Shown here: in pieces, positions 61,201 to 64,000 of the stretch
Layout: each line of letters begins with the position of its first letter
Numbering within the stretch: the stretch's first letter is position 1
Source: Cheiracanthium punctorium
Taxonomy: Eukaryota > Arthropoda > Arachnida > Araneae > Cheiracanthiidae
Assembly (NCBI GenBank): GCA_038373885.1
Contig: JAWZYV010013029.1
Span: forward strand, 1 to 64,000
Reading direction: 5' to 3'
Length of the DNA: 64,000 bases
Program-made: the position numbers and the translations under genes
The notes under the pieces: generated by a model
The model's database searches: none
What the model was told of the DNA's origin: nothing
What the model saw: only the letters and a program-made list of their open reading frames with translations

Positions 61201-63032
61201 AGTTTAAAAGTGGCCAGAAATGACTAAAAATATTTTTAAGCTGCAGAAATTATTCATTTTGGCATTTACTTCTAAGTGCTTGTGCTGCTGAAATATACTC
61301 GTCTGCAAATGGTATTTTTTGTGTCATTTGAACTTTCATTTCCAATTTACAAAATACTTTAATATTGCCAGTTGGTCAAAATTTAGCTAAAAAGTGGCTA
61401 AATTGGCAACCCTGTCTGCTCAACTAGAGAAAGAATTTCTTGCACATCTGAACCCATCTCCCCTATTTTCATGCTGTGAAACAAATCGCAGCATCCTCTT
61501 TTTGGCAGCGCACCAAAGCCGATCTCTCATCTCTGGCCGAGCAGTACCATAATCTTAGAGAACTTGATGCCAGAATCATTTAAACTACTGTTGTAATGGC
61601 ATATATTGAGTCTCATGCAGCATCAACATATTGATTTTGGTACAGCTGAGACCCAACATCCAATTATGCAATTTCCGATTTACAAAATACTTCAGTATTG
61701 CTGAAGTATTTTGTAGTATATTCAGTATTTTGGTAAATATATTCAGTAATATATTTGGTAATATATTCAGTATATTTCAGTATTTTGTATATTCAGTTGG
61801 CCAAAATCTAGTCAAAAAATGGCTAAATTAGCAACCCTTTCTGCACATACTAGAGAAAATTTCTTGCACATCTGAATCCCTCTCCCCTGTGAAACAAATC
61901 GCAGCATCCATTTTTTTGGCAGTGTGCCAAAGCCAACCTCTGATCTTTGAGTGAGCAGTAGAGGAGCCACCACTGTGTCATATTATACAAGTTCAAAATT
62001 GTATATGCATTAATTTTTTTAGCTGTATTAAAAATCTAAGTTTCGAATACTAAGAACATCTTTTAACAAAATTTATAAAATATATTAAAATGAAACATAA
62101 AATATTTAAAAAGTTCACAGTATACAAAGTCATATTTTACGTATTACTATATGTTTGCTTCAAAGATTTACAGATCAGATTTTTTCAAAAAATGAAGTGG
62201 TACTAGTTTGTCTCTAGTCAACAGAAAGAAAAAATGTCCAAGTCTTTTAAAACTTCTAAGGTATTTTGGGAATAATTATTTTAATTAGACATGCAACCAC
62301 TCTTATACCATAGATTTCATCATTAATAAAACAAACTTAGATGAGAAATGTTATTCATTATTAATTATACACTTTTACAGTAGTGATAAGATAAAGGTAA
62401 AAAAATGTGTATGATTTGTACTTGAAAGATTATAAAATGGATTACTGGGTGAGAAATGCATAAAATTGCCTAACTGTTTTAAGCATCATATAAGTGAGAG
62501 AAGAGTTGTATGACTGAGAAACGTTTAACATTATTTCCCATAAGGTGTGGACAGGAACAAGTGAATTTGGCATATAACTGAGAGTGGTATAAGAGAGTTG
62601 CGTAAGTGAGAGGTTACTGTATAAGGTTCAACAGAACAAGGAATAGCGAAAGAACTTTTAGTGAAATCCTTAAATGACCACTAAAGTAAATATGATTATT
62701 TACTATCTTCTAAATAAAAATATTACTCCTCTCCAGAAAGAAGAAAATAAAACCTTATCTAAAAAATATAGTGTTACCTTTATGACATTTAGATTAATTT
62801 CATTTGCTGGAGATGGGTAAGAGCTAGTACACTGCATGATAGCAAAGCAATGGGTATGCTGAGAAATTTCATTGTGCATTTTAAGAACACTCTCATAAGA
62901 TGTCATGCCAGTAGAAACTATTAGTGGCTTTTTATACAAAGAAACATGTCTAAGAAGTGGTAAATTGGTACAATCTGCAGATCCTATTTTGAAGAATGGT
63001 ACACCTAATCTGTACAGGAAATCAATAGAAGG
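21285..63032 (-). CDS. NANS: Sialic acid synthase (NANS), C-terminal 237 codons in four exons
   Basis: This is the only host gene I can support. Coding segments in order on the minus strand are 63032-62778, 53474-53379, 53225-53055 and 21476-21285, all phase 0, joining without a break into 237 residues plus TAA. The product condenses ManNAc-6-phosphate (or mannose-6-phosphate) with phosphoenolpyruvate to the 9-phosphate of Neu5Ac (or KDN) in the cytosol. Visible family landmarks are VPFFKIGSAD, IVSTGM, CTSSYP, GYSGHEIGIEISVAA, ERHITLD and KGSDH, then a C-terminal SAF/antifreeze-like domain. The histidines in GYSGH and ERHITLD correspond to the metal ligands known in bacterial NeuB. Animal NANS is about 360 residues, so about 120 N-terminal residues lie beyond position 64000. 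No stop or frameshift interrupts the exons and the splice sites are canonical, so the gene looks functional. The order of motifs leaves little room for another identity. Confidence 0.97.
21761..22361. mobile_element. hAT MITE in the last NANS intron
   Basis: The ends are CAGGGGTGGCGCCAG at the left and CTGGCGCCATTACTG at the right. A perfect 8-bp duplication GTTTTAAT occurs at 21753-21760 and 22362-22369. The subterminal regions contain repeated CCCC(T/A)TCGGGG blocks. A copy of the 45-bp end sequence of the 5939-6942 element is embedded near 22205-22265, so that family has inserted or been captured here. Confidence 0.92.
22370..22966. other. AT-rich intronic stretch
   Basis: No gene, RNA or repeat structure is recognised. 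Confidence 0.4.
22975..23478. mobile_element. hAT MITE with purine-rich tract
   Basis: The ends are CAGGCCCGGACTGG at the left and, from the right, CAAGCCCAGACTTAG. They are flanked by GCCATTCA (22967-22974) and GTCATTCA (23479-23486), 7 of 8 identical. The interior holds a GAAA-type purine tract (about 23051-23136) that gives long spurious open frames on both strands, and an AT-rich ATTAATTAAT palindromic patch near 23275-23365. Confidence 0.8.
23487..25494. other. AT-rich intronic stretch
   Basis: No gene or element is recognised. The open frames here have no domain signature. Confidence 0.4.
25519..25664. repeat. 146-bp inverted repeat around a TA microsatellite
   Basis: GTAAGTTTAGCCATTTTACT at the left end is exactly inverted at the right end. 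The arms continue through TATATATAAATATATTTTAT to a central TA run (about 25577-25606). The structure would extrude as a long AT-rich cruciform or hairpin. Confidence 0.85.
26141..26155. repeat. Short TA microsatellite
   Basis: Short pure TA run. Similar ones occur at about 25499-25515 and 46075-46091. Confidence 0.8.
26467..27408. mobile_element. Tigger-like MITE (TACAGTAAAAGCT ends)
   Basis: The inverted ends are TACAGTAAAAGCTTGACTAT at the left and, from the right, TACAGTAAAAGCTCGATTAT. Both continue into CCGG-rich subterminal repeats. TA flanks both ends. No transposase motif is visible. Confidence 0.85.
27484..29110. repeat. Array of about 120-bp repeat units carrying a CTAGTGGCGAGTT motif
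   Basis: The array opens with CTAGCTGAAGTACCCG. Related units follow, each with GCGCCATCTAGTGGCGAGTT-like, AAAATGGATA, ATATTCT(C/T)CGTGTT and TTTCATAGCGATC-like blocks. Copies of the first block lie at about 27669, 27788, 28535, 28574, 28696, 28735, 28855 and 29002. Spacings alternate between about 120 and 39 bp. Removing the solo LTR and its duplication restores a 122-bp spacing between the copies on either side. The unit tail resembles a widespread arthropod repeat ending in ATCGAAATCGGTTGGACG. Confidence 0.8.
27904..28523 (+). mobile_element. Solo LTR inserted in the repeat array
   Basis: The 620-bp element runs TGTTGGTTAACA to GGGAGCACACA and has a perfect 5-bp duplication CATAC at 27899-27903 and 28524-28528. 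It contains repeated U3-like blocks GATTGGATGACATGG, a TATA-like CATATATAAG at about 28369 and an AATAAA at about 28466. A TG...CA element with a 5-bp duplication fits a BEL/Pao or gypsy LTR. No internal region remains. Confidence 0.88.
29111..30764. other. AT-rich stretch with small repeats
   Basis: No gene is visible. Near 30075-30115 lies AAATTTCAGGCTGATAGG, the end motif of an interspersed family. A direct repeat sharing GATTGAGCT and GGTATATATGTT occurs at about 30509-30565 and 30690-30746. Confidence 0.45.
30769..31491. mobile_element. TTAA-flanked (piggyBac-like) MITE
   Basis: TTAA borders both ends (30765-30768 and 31492-31495). The inverted ends are GGTATCTGTACAGCT and, from the right, GGTATCTGTACACCT. 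The interior of about 720 bp is AT-rich without coding signal. Confidence 0.75.
31888..32662 (+). mobile_element. pogo-class element, internally deleted
   Basis: The imperfect inverted ends are TACCATAAATGTCGGCGTAT and, from the right, TACTGTAAATTCTGGCATAT. They continue to AA..GCAC on both sides, bounded by TA. The element keeps only the 3' third of a transposase gene. Confidence 0.75.
31980..32442 (+). pseudogene. pogo-class transposase C-terminal remnant
   Basis: Plus-strand reading gives LTDNTKKLMKECNTDMAVIP, SGLTQLVQPLDVCINKQF, a TAA stop, then GILKRFWNTWM and HASLEIVCEWIIQEWDEI. QPLDVxINKxFK contains the third catalytic Asp of pogo/Tigger DDE_1 transposases. The final acidic DSEDETEFDHV tail is also usual. 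The stop at 32155-32157 and the loss of the first two catalytic Asp residues make it non-functional. It is related to, but clearly diverged from, the pogo gene at 41538-42830. Confidence 0.85.
32840..33248 (+). repeat. 5' LTR
   Basis: Direct copy of 35441-35890, sharing AAATTACTATGGCCAATCAA, TAGTCATGTGCTATTAC and ATTTAAATACAGCTGCACA. It contains an AATAAATAAAT polyadenylation-type site near its end. Confidence 0.85.
34272..34500 (+). pseudogene. Retroelement aspartic protease remnant
   Basis: A plus-strand open stretch reads KTIYLNIDTGSTSNIISEKF and continues to NSVRPVTVFHP. IDTGS at about 34301 is the active-site motif of retropepsins, and NIISE fits the residues after it. The reading frame stops soon after. 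A lysine- and glutamate-rich segment follows in broken frames. No RT YxDD motif is seen anywhere between the LTRs. Confidence 0.65.
35150..35285. repeat. Three tandem units of about 45 bp before the 3' LTR
   Basis: TTTTATAG, then an AAGGACAATAA-like block and GTTTTGTA recurs three times, the last as CTAAGGGACAATAAAAAG. Confidence 0.7.
35441..35890 (+). repeat. 3' LTR
   Basis: Direct copy of 32840-33248, preceded immediately by the polypurine tract. It is slightly longer than the 5' LTR because of small insertions. Confidence 0.85.
36134..37293. mobile_element. hAT-like element with perfect 8-bp target duplication
   Basis: The ends are CAGGCGCGCAACCA at the left and, from the right, CAGGGGCGCAACCA. 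Flanks CTGTGGGC at 36126-36133 and 37294-37301 are identical. No transposase signature is seen. A separate fold-back segment lies inside at about 36850-37090. Confidence 0.9.
36850..37090. mobile_element. Fold-back MITE nested in the hAT-like element
   Basis: GATTCTACCGGGCCTGCTTG and AAAGAGGCCTACGGA in the left arm reappear inverted in the right arm as CAAGCAGGCCTGGTAGAATC and TCCGTAGACCTCTTT. GGGCGG-type sequences mark both ends. The arms would pair over most of the length. Confidence 0.75.
37302..38518. other. AT-rich intronic stretch
   Basis: No gene is visible. A transposon-end-like CAGGGTGTCCACC begins at about 38193; its inverse form occurs at about 50157-50172 in a block also sharing AGTAGCnnnn and GTTGCC words with 37880-37985. 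Confidence 0.4.
38534..38742 (-). mobile_element. tRNA-derived SINE with 15-bp target duplication
   Basis: On the minus strand the element starts GCCACCCAGGTAGTGTAGTG, which holds an A-box-like TAGTGTAGTGG. A B box GGTTCAATTCC follows at the expected distance, then a tRNA-unrelated body and an A-rich tail, seen as a T-run at the left. TTTGAAAGTAATTAT is duplicated at 38519-38533 and 38743-38757. Target duplication, polymerase III boxes and tail together define a retroposed SINE. No protein is encoded; mobilisation would need a LINE partner. Confidence 0.9.
38758..40367. other. AT-rich intronic stretch
   Basis: No gene or element is recognised. Homopolymer runs (A-run near 39065-39086, G-run near 39407-39418) are present. 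Confidence 0.4.
40376..40559. mobile_element. Short hAT MITE (184 bp)
   Basis: The ends are CAGTGGCGTAGC at the left and GCTACGCTACTG at the right. The perfect 8-bp duplication is GTAAGTAC at 40368-40375 and 40560-40567. Internal GGGTGACACC/GGTGTCACCC blocks are also inverted. Confidence 0.92.
40568..41001. other. Non-coding stretch between transposons
   Basis: Nothing recognised. Confidence 0.4.
41538..42830 (+). pseudogene. pogo-class transposase, full-length but with two frameshifts
   Basis: The gene starts with MPRKRNMSYTAAFKLQVVGR, a BrkDBD/psq-like helix-turn-helix, then GREFGVDERCIRRWR. A CENP-B-type second DNA-binding domain follows (WPELEDILLKWIVEQREKG to NWCHRFMAK). The DDE_1 catalytic domain shows NMDKVPLTFD, ILIMDSMQAHLLDSVK and IPGGLTKILQPLDLSINKSF, giving a D, D, D triad; the usual NMDE is NMDK here. 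The tail is acidic (EEFLRLFNSDSESSEFEGFE). Frames change near 41905 at an A-run and near 42235. Without those two shifts it would be about 430 residues, the normal size for POGK/Tigger-like transposases. There are no other stops, so it decayed recently or the shifts are sequencing errors. Confidence 0.92.
42842..43000. repeat. 36-bp minisatellite just after the transposase stop
   Basis: Four to five units of AAGTGGATGCGACCCACTT plus a spacer of about 17 bp (AAAAAAAGCGTGCA-like). Each unit contains the inverted pair AAGTGG/CCACTT and could form a small hairpin. The unit is a multiple of three, so an open frame runs through it (a 12-residue repeat), but this lies past the gene's stop codon. Confidence 0.9.
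44502..46075. mobile_element. TA-flanked transposon with about 265-bp inverted repeats
   Basis: The left arm (44502-44765) and right arm (about 45817-46075) are inverted copies. The left begins TACCAAGTGATTCAAAATAG; the right, read inwards, begins TACCGGGTGATTCAAAATAG. Arms share AAGAGCAACATTCTTCTAAA-like sequence. The interior is non-coding and is partly filled by a later hAT MITE (44982-45490). Confidence 0.85.
44982..45490. mobile_element. hAT MITE nested in the inverted-repeat transposon
   Basis: The ends are CAGGGACTGCTTTACG at the left and, from the right, CAGGGACCGATCTACAC. Flanks GCCCAAAG and GCCCATGA agree at the first five positions only. GTGCCCTGGGCC occurs near both ends. No coding capacity. 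Confidence 0.75.
46099..46223. mobile_element. Short hAT MITE inserted in a TA microsatellite
   Basis: The ends are CAGAGGCGGCCCGAGGGG and, from the right, CAGGGCTGTCCCAAGGGG. TA repeats lie on both sides, so the 8-bp duplication is hidden within TATATATA. Confidence 0.7.
46224..46277. repeat. TA microsatellite
   Basis: Pure TA run directly right of the short MITE. It gives spurious YIYIYI open frames. Confidence 0.97.
46486..48170 (+). mobile_element. Non-LTR retrotransposon, 5'-truncated
   Basis: The element keeps the reverse transcriptase and everything 3' of it, but not the endonuclease. It ends in a short GATGTT-type repeat (CCAATGTTGATGTTGATG, about 48150-48170), the kind of microsatellite tail seen in RTE-like LINEs, rather than poly-A. 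5' truncation is usual for target-primed reverse transcription. The clade is uncertain. Confidence 0.85.
46501..48115 (+). pseudogene. LINE reverse transcriptase, three frames
   Basis: The plus strand reads NERDKILNRWVEHF, then after a frameshift KLKNNKAAGPDAIPAELIKC and EWKLSILCPIHKKG. A second shift leads to NCENYRGISLLCVAYKIFSN, a TAG within GDY-CGFRRGRSTVDQIF, then a 347-codon open stretch from 47017. That stretch has DFRAAYDSIDRAGLL, EVRQGDALACLLFNFALE, the catalytic YADDVDVI and the thumb. After it come YATETWTL, FERKVLRTIFG and MRWAGHLLRM, the C-terminal blocks typical of this LINE group. A last shift near 48030 moves into a frame with LKIRNWRSIAGKR. The polymerase core is well preserved, but frameshifts and one stop make it inactive. 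Confidence 0.92.
48388..49340. repeat. Diverged tandem duplication, unit about 460 bp
   Basis: The two copies (about 48388-48810 and 48848-49340) share AAGTAATCTTAA, TAAAATCGTA, AAAAGTG(C/T)GGTGG, TTATGCTTTATTTCAA and ATGGGAATC/ACAGGAATC blocks in the same order and orientation. Not coding. Confidence 0.75.
49341..50459. other. Intronic stretch without genes
   Basis: No coding signal. At about 50150-50172 lies a transposon-end-like GGACACCCTGTA. Confidence 0.4.
50460..50809. mobile_element. MITE family copy 2 (GTTTACTC ends)
   Basis: Same family as 17656-17992. The ends are GTTTACTCGCGTAATAGTC and GACTATTACATGATTAAACAC. Confidence 0.85.
50471..51533. repeat. Recent tandem duplication of about 520-540 bp
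   Basis: Unit 1 (50471-50991) and unit 2 (50992-51533) are highly similar throughout. They include the MITE and a unique 3' flank reading ATTAAACTCTCATTCCCTA, then CAATCCAGGGTTCCATTTCT. Unit 2 is longer because its T-run and G-run (about 51472-51516) have expanded. Confidence 0.9.
50992..51326. mobile_element. MITE family copy 3
   Basis: Nearly identical to copy 2 because the whole segment was duplicated in tandem. Its left end is cut at the duplication junction (it starts at CGTAATAGTC). Confidence 0.85.
51534..53054. other. Intronic stretch with two diverged transposon-end copies
   Basis: Segments 52120-52410 and 52715-52975 are diverged direct copies, each ending near a GGACACCCT motif (the second as GGCTGGACACCCTGTATAG). 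They look like two 3' ends of a Tc1/mariner-type family. No coding sequence. Confidence 0.5.
52582..52640. repeat. Perfect 21-bp-arm hairpin
   Basis: ACTACATTATATTAAATATG(T) at 52582-52602 is inverted exactly at 52620-52640, with a 17-base loop. Confidence 0.9.
53055..53225 (-). CDS. NANS: NANS internal exon (end of barrel and linker)
   Basis: This exon has 57 codons, from ILERHITLDHSLKGSDHVAS to GERPCYEK, between a TTGCAG acceptor and an AAA/GTATGT donor. ERHITLD and KGSDHxASLEP are diagnostic for sialic acid synthases. The final CYEK joins directly to LGKTVV in the last exon, as NEKLGKSVV does in human NANS, which confirms the join across a 31.6-kb intron. Confidence 0.96.
53379..53474 (-). 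CDS. NANS: NANS internal exon (metal-binding histidine region)
   Basis: This exon has 32 codons (TYSELFPETVIGYSGHEIGI and onward to GAK), with an AG acceptor at 53475-53476 and an AAA/GTAAGT donor. GYSGHE and the following ISVAAVAVGAK match animal NANS closely. The short downstream intron is 153 bp (53226-53378). The upstream intron is 9.3 kb, and a copia pol fragment on the opposite strand begins only about 75 bp from this exon's acceptor. Confidence 0.96.
53550..54655 (+). pseudogene. Ty1/copia pol fragment (RT end and RNase H)
   Basis: The plus strand begins within the RT at SGREWFNEFHRILTELYFW and includes the catalytic LLLYVDDIIFL. RT connection residues follow (LGVQFEENEIFIDQEEYINK, LGCLSFLASRTHPDISYALN). 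The RNase H domain reads CYSEADFASNRDD, WSTFKKKCVTLSSMESEFIA and LFCDNTPAINFSN, ending HIHVKHHFLR, NPADIFTKPL and TAA at 54655. One frameshift near 54215, at a G-run, separates the halves. Gag, protease, integrase and the start of RT are missing. It lies antisense to NANS and starts about 75 bp from a NANS exon acceptor. Confidence 0.95.
54656..55431. other. 3' end of the copia copy and flanking sequence
   Basis: A tandem duplication of about 75 bp (AAAGTCCTACT, then a CACTAAAGGGAATCTA-type block, twice) lies at 54640-54775. A polypurine-like AGGAGGGGGGGGGG near 54831-54846 could prime plus-strand synthesis, so an LTR should follow. I could not define its ends or find a partner. Confidence 0.4.
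55432..57287 (+). mobile_element. hAT transposon with perfect 8-bp target duplication
   Basis: The ends are CAGTGGCGTTTTCTCAGG at the left and ACGCCACTG at the right. GTAGTTAT is duplicated at 55424-55431 and 57288-57295. The transposase gene is on the plus strand and covers only its first half. This belongs to the same broad group as the 18171-20208 element but has different ends. Confidence 0.93.
55922..56850 (+). pseudogene. hAT transposase N-terminal half (TTF zinc finger and DUF4371)
   Basis: The gene starts MASNSVIQTLLKSSFSSLSY. The TTF-type zinc finger region has WLCGCSEENKFFSWTCLLFS, then DDLNHLNTAVKKHIESAMHL. After a frameshift near 56385 the DUF4371 region follows: RLMDAVCYLAKQELPFRSHD, NKGNYMEFLIASAVFD and DFVAIMLDETSDISNKFQLS. 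The LDETSD Asp is the first catalytic acid of hAT enzymes. Another shift in an A-run near 56745 leads to ERFLGFRDMSANKTATALF, and the gene is then lost near 56850. The other catalytic residues and the C-terminal dimerisation domain are absent. Apart from two shifts the sequence is well preserved. Confidence 0.9.
57700..58110 (+). promoter_or_regulatory. LTR- or promoter-like GC-richer segment
   Basis: A GC-richer island in AT-rich DNA. It has GGCCACTAGAGGCGCTG at about 57722, a TATA-like GTATTTAAATA at about 57836, and a short ATGCTGCTGACATCAAATGA frame that runs directly into a GTAAGT donor at about 58003. TATA plus a 5'-splice-site arrangement fits a retroelement LTR with leader or an independent first exon. 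No matching partner LTR, target duplication or downstream exon was found. Confidence 0.4.
58111..59341. other. AT-rich intronic stretch
   Basis: No gene is recognised. Open frames lack domain motifs. Confidence 0.4.
59709..59902. mobile_element. Short TIR MITE
   Basis: The inverted ends are CCGTAAAATCCGATTATAAG and, from the right, CCATAAAATCCCGATTATAA. Both run into C-rich AAGCCCCCC, and TA (CA at the left) flanks them. The ends resemble the CCGTATTTTA-type pogo termini elsewhere in the window. Confidence 0.8.
60429..61960. mobile_element. TA-flanked element with about 150-bp inverted ends plus a third internal copy
   Basis: The left arm (60429-60580) holds TACTGCTCG, GATCAGAGGTCGGCTTTGGC and GGGGAGATGGATTCAGATGT. 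It is inverted at the right end (about 61810-61960) and again at about 61380-61546. The two right-hand copies are direct repeats of each other. Adjacent ATTTAGC(T/C)A(A/G)AAA and GGCAACCCT words recur beside them. Confidence 0.8.
62778..63032 (-). CDS. NANS: NANS internal exon (TIM-barrel core)
   Basis: This exon has 85 codons, begins after a TTCTTAG acceptor and ends at AAG/GTAACA. It reads from PSIDFLYRLGVPFFKIGSAD to NEINLNVIK. It carries the KIGSAD segment, the STGM turn and the CTSSYP segment of the NeuB-type barrel, all active-site strands in this family. It matches the part of human NANS that starts near residue 120. No further NANS exon could be found between 63033 and 64000, so the preceding exon should lie outside the window. 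Confidence 0.96.
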
Positions 63033-64000
63033 CTAAGAAGAAAATGATAGCATGAGACAAAACAGAAAATTAACAAATTTAATAATATTATTACATATTA
63101 AATTGTAAAACATAAATAAATAAATAGGGATAGATTAATAGTAATGATAATCGATAGTATCAACACTGATGCCACATTTTTTGTGGTATCATTACCTTCA
63201 CATTTTAAAAGTATCCATTCCCAATACATCTGTCAGTTTTATCTAATACTTAAGTCTTAACTTTTTAAGATGAAAAACTACGCAAGCATAACAACACACT
63301 AGATTTAAGCATTCTTTGCTCGACTGTTGTTTCTGCACTGGTTGATCGTTCATTTTCCCCAAAGAATCCTTGTTCTTTTTTTCACAAATGTATACAGTAA
63401 ATCTACTTTTCTTCCCCCAGCTTTACAACTATTTTTCAATACCAATTTTATTTTTGAAAGTAACAAAGATTGAAACAGATTTGAGAAATTTCCAGAAAAT
63501 TATATCTTAAATACATACCTTATATGATTTTTTAAAAAATCATAATAAAAATGTGATATTTTAAATTGTTTTAATTTTTGTTTTCATCAATGGAGAATTC
63601 AGCAAACTAATTTATTTGTGATATTTTTCTTACCTTATTCTCAGTTACTTTAATTTCCTGCTTTCTTACTGGCCCTCATAAGACCCTCTTCTGAATCTCT
63701 GCTTTCCTACTGGTCCTCATAAACACTCTCCTGAATCCCCTACTTTTCTATATAAGCAGAGCAAATTTTTGCCATTCTCATTCTAGCACTGATGTCAGCA
63801 TGTAATACATGCCAAAAAGGTCTACTATTATAATTTTTGTATTAGTGCTATTATATGTTGTTTTTTGATGCTCTGGAAATCTTAAATTTTGATATTGCCC
63901 TTAAATTTTGAATGCCCTCACGGAGCTGTTTTTACAGCCTCCACATCATCAAAACATTTCTCTTTTACAGTTTTCTATTCTTGGGAACAGAAAAAAAGTT
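63033..64000. other. NANS intron, right edge of window
   Basis: No further NANS exon is visible on the minus strand. At 63656-63742 a block of about 42 bp is duplicated in tandem (CTGCTTTCTTACTGGCCCTC and CTGCTTTCCTACTGGTCCTC). It is followed by TCTATATAAGCAGAG near 63747, an arrangement like an LTR U3 and TATA box. The element ends were not found. Confidence 0.4.

Larger units (their letters stand above)
59342..62621. mobile_element. Tigger-like element with nested insertions
   Basis: The inverted ends are TACAGTGACCTCTCACTTAT and, from the right, TACAGTAACCTCTCACTTAC, bounded by TA. Subterminal TATAAGTGAGAG-type repeats recur on both sides. At least two other elements (59709-59902 and 60429-61960) lie inside. 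No transposase motif remains. Confidence 0.8.

Overview
This window is AT-rich eukaryotic nuclear DNA, most probably from an arthropod. A chelicerate such as a spider is my guess, based only on the transposon mix and the long introns. No bacterial operons, rRNA or canonical tRNA genes are visible. The one host gene I can support is on the minus strand: the C-terminal two thirds of sialic acid (N-acetylneuraminate-9-phosphate) synthase, NANS. It is split into four phase-0 exons at 62778-63032, 53379-53474, 53055-53225 and 21285-21476. Together they encode 237 continuous residues ending in a SAF/antifreeze-like domain. The first third of the protein must lie to the right of position 64000. The last NANS intron is 31.6 kb (21477-53054).

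Almost everything else is transposable elements, most of them broken and several nested. From left to right: an hAT MITE (195-784); a small TIR element (3698-3907); an hAT MITE (4735-5042); a mariner-type transposase fragment (about 5106-5660); a TA element (5939-6942) with a Tigger-like element inside it; a 2.9-kb element (7058-9970) with about 320-bp inverted repeats and an unfamiliar transposase-like gene, itself split by a TTAA-flanked MITE; a mariner-like element (10413-13020); a 4-kb Tigger-like element (13642-17628) holding a spliced THAP-domain gene remnant; and an hAT element (18171-20208) with a perfect 8-bp target duplication.

Inside the last NANS intron lie hAT MITEs (21761-22361, 22975-23478, 40376-40559, 44982-45490, 46099-46223), an hAT-like element (36134-37293), a Tigger MITE (26467-27408), and a tandem array of about 120-bp units carrying CTCF-core-like sequences (27484-29110) interrupted by a solo LTR (27904-28523). 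The same intron holds a TTAA MITE (30769-31491), a pogo fragment (31888-32662), a degenerate LTR retrotransposon (32840-35890), a tRNA-derived SINE (38534-38742), a nearly complete pogo-type transposon (41004-44309), an inverted-repeat transposon (44502-46075), a non-LTR retrotransposon 3' half (46486-48170) and tandem duplications (48388-51533). The intron between the first two visible exons holds a Ty1/copia pol fragment (53550-54655), a second hAT element (55432-57287), an LTR/promoter-like stretch (57700-58110), and nested TA-flanked elements (59342-62621).

The host gene predicts cytosolic sialic acid biosynthesis. The rest is a record of successive insertions whose order can be read from target-site duplications and nesting. 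Boundaries were placed by eye from inverted repeats, target-site duplications and translated motifs; no alignment or database search was run.
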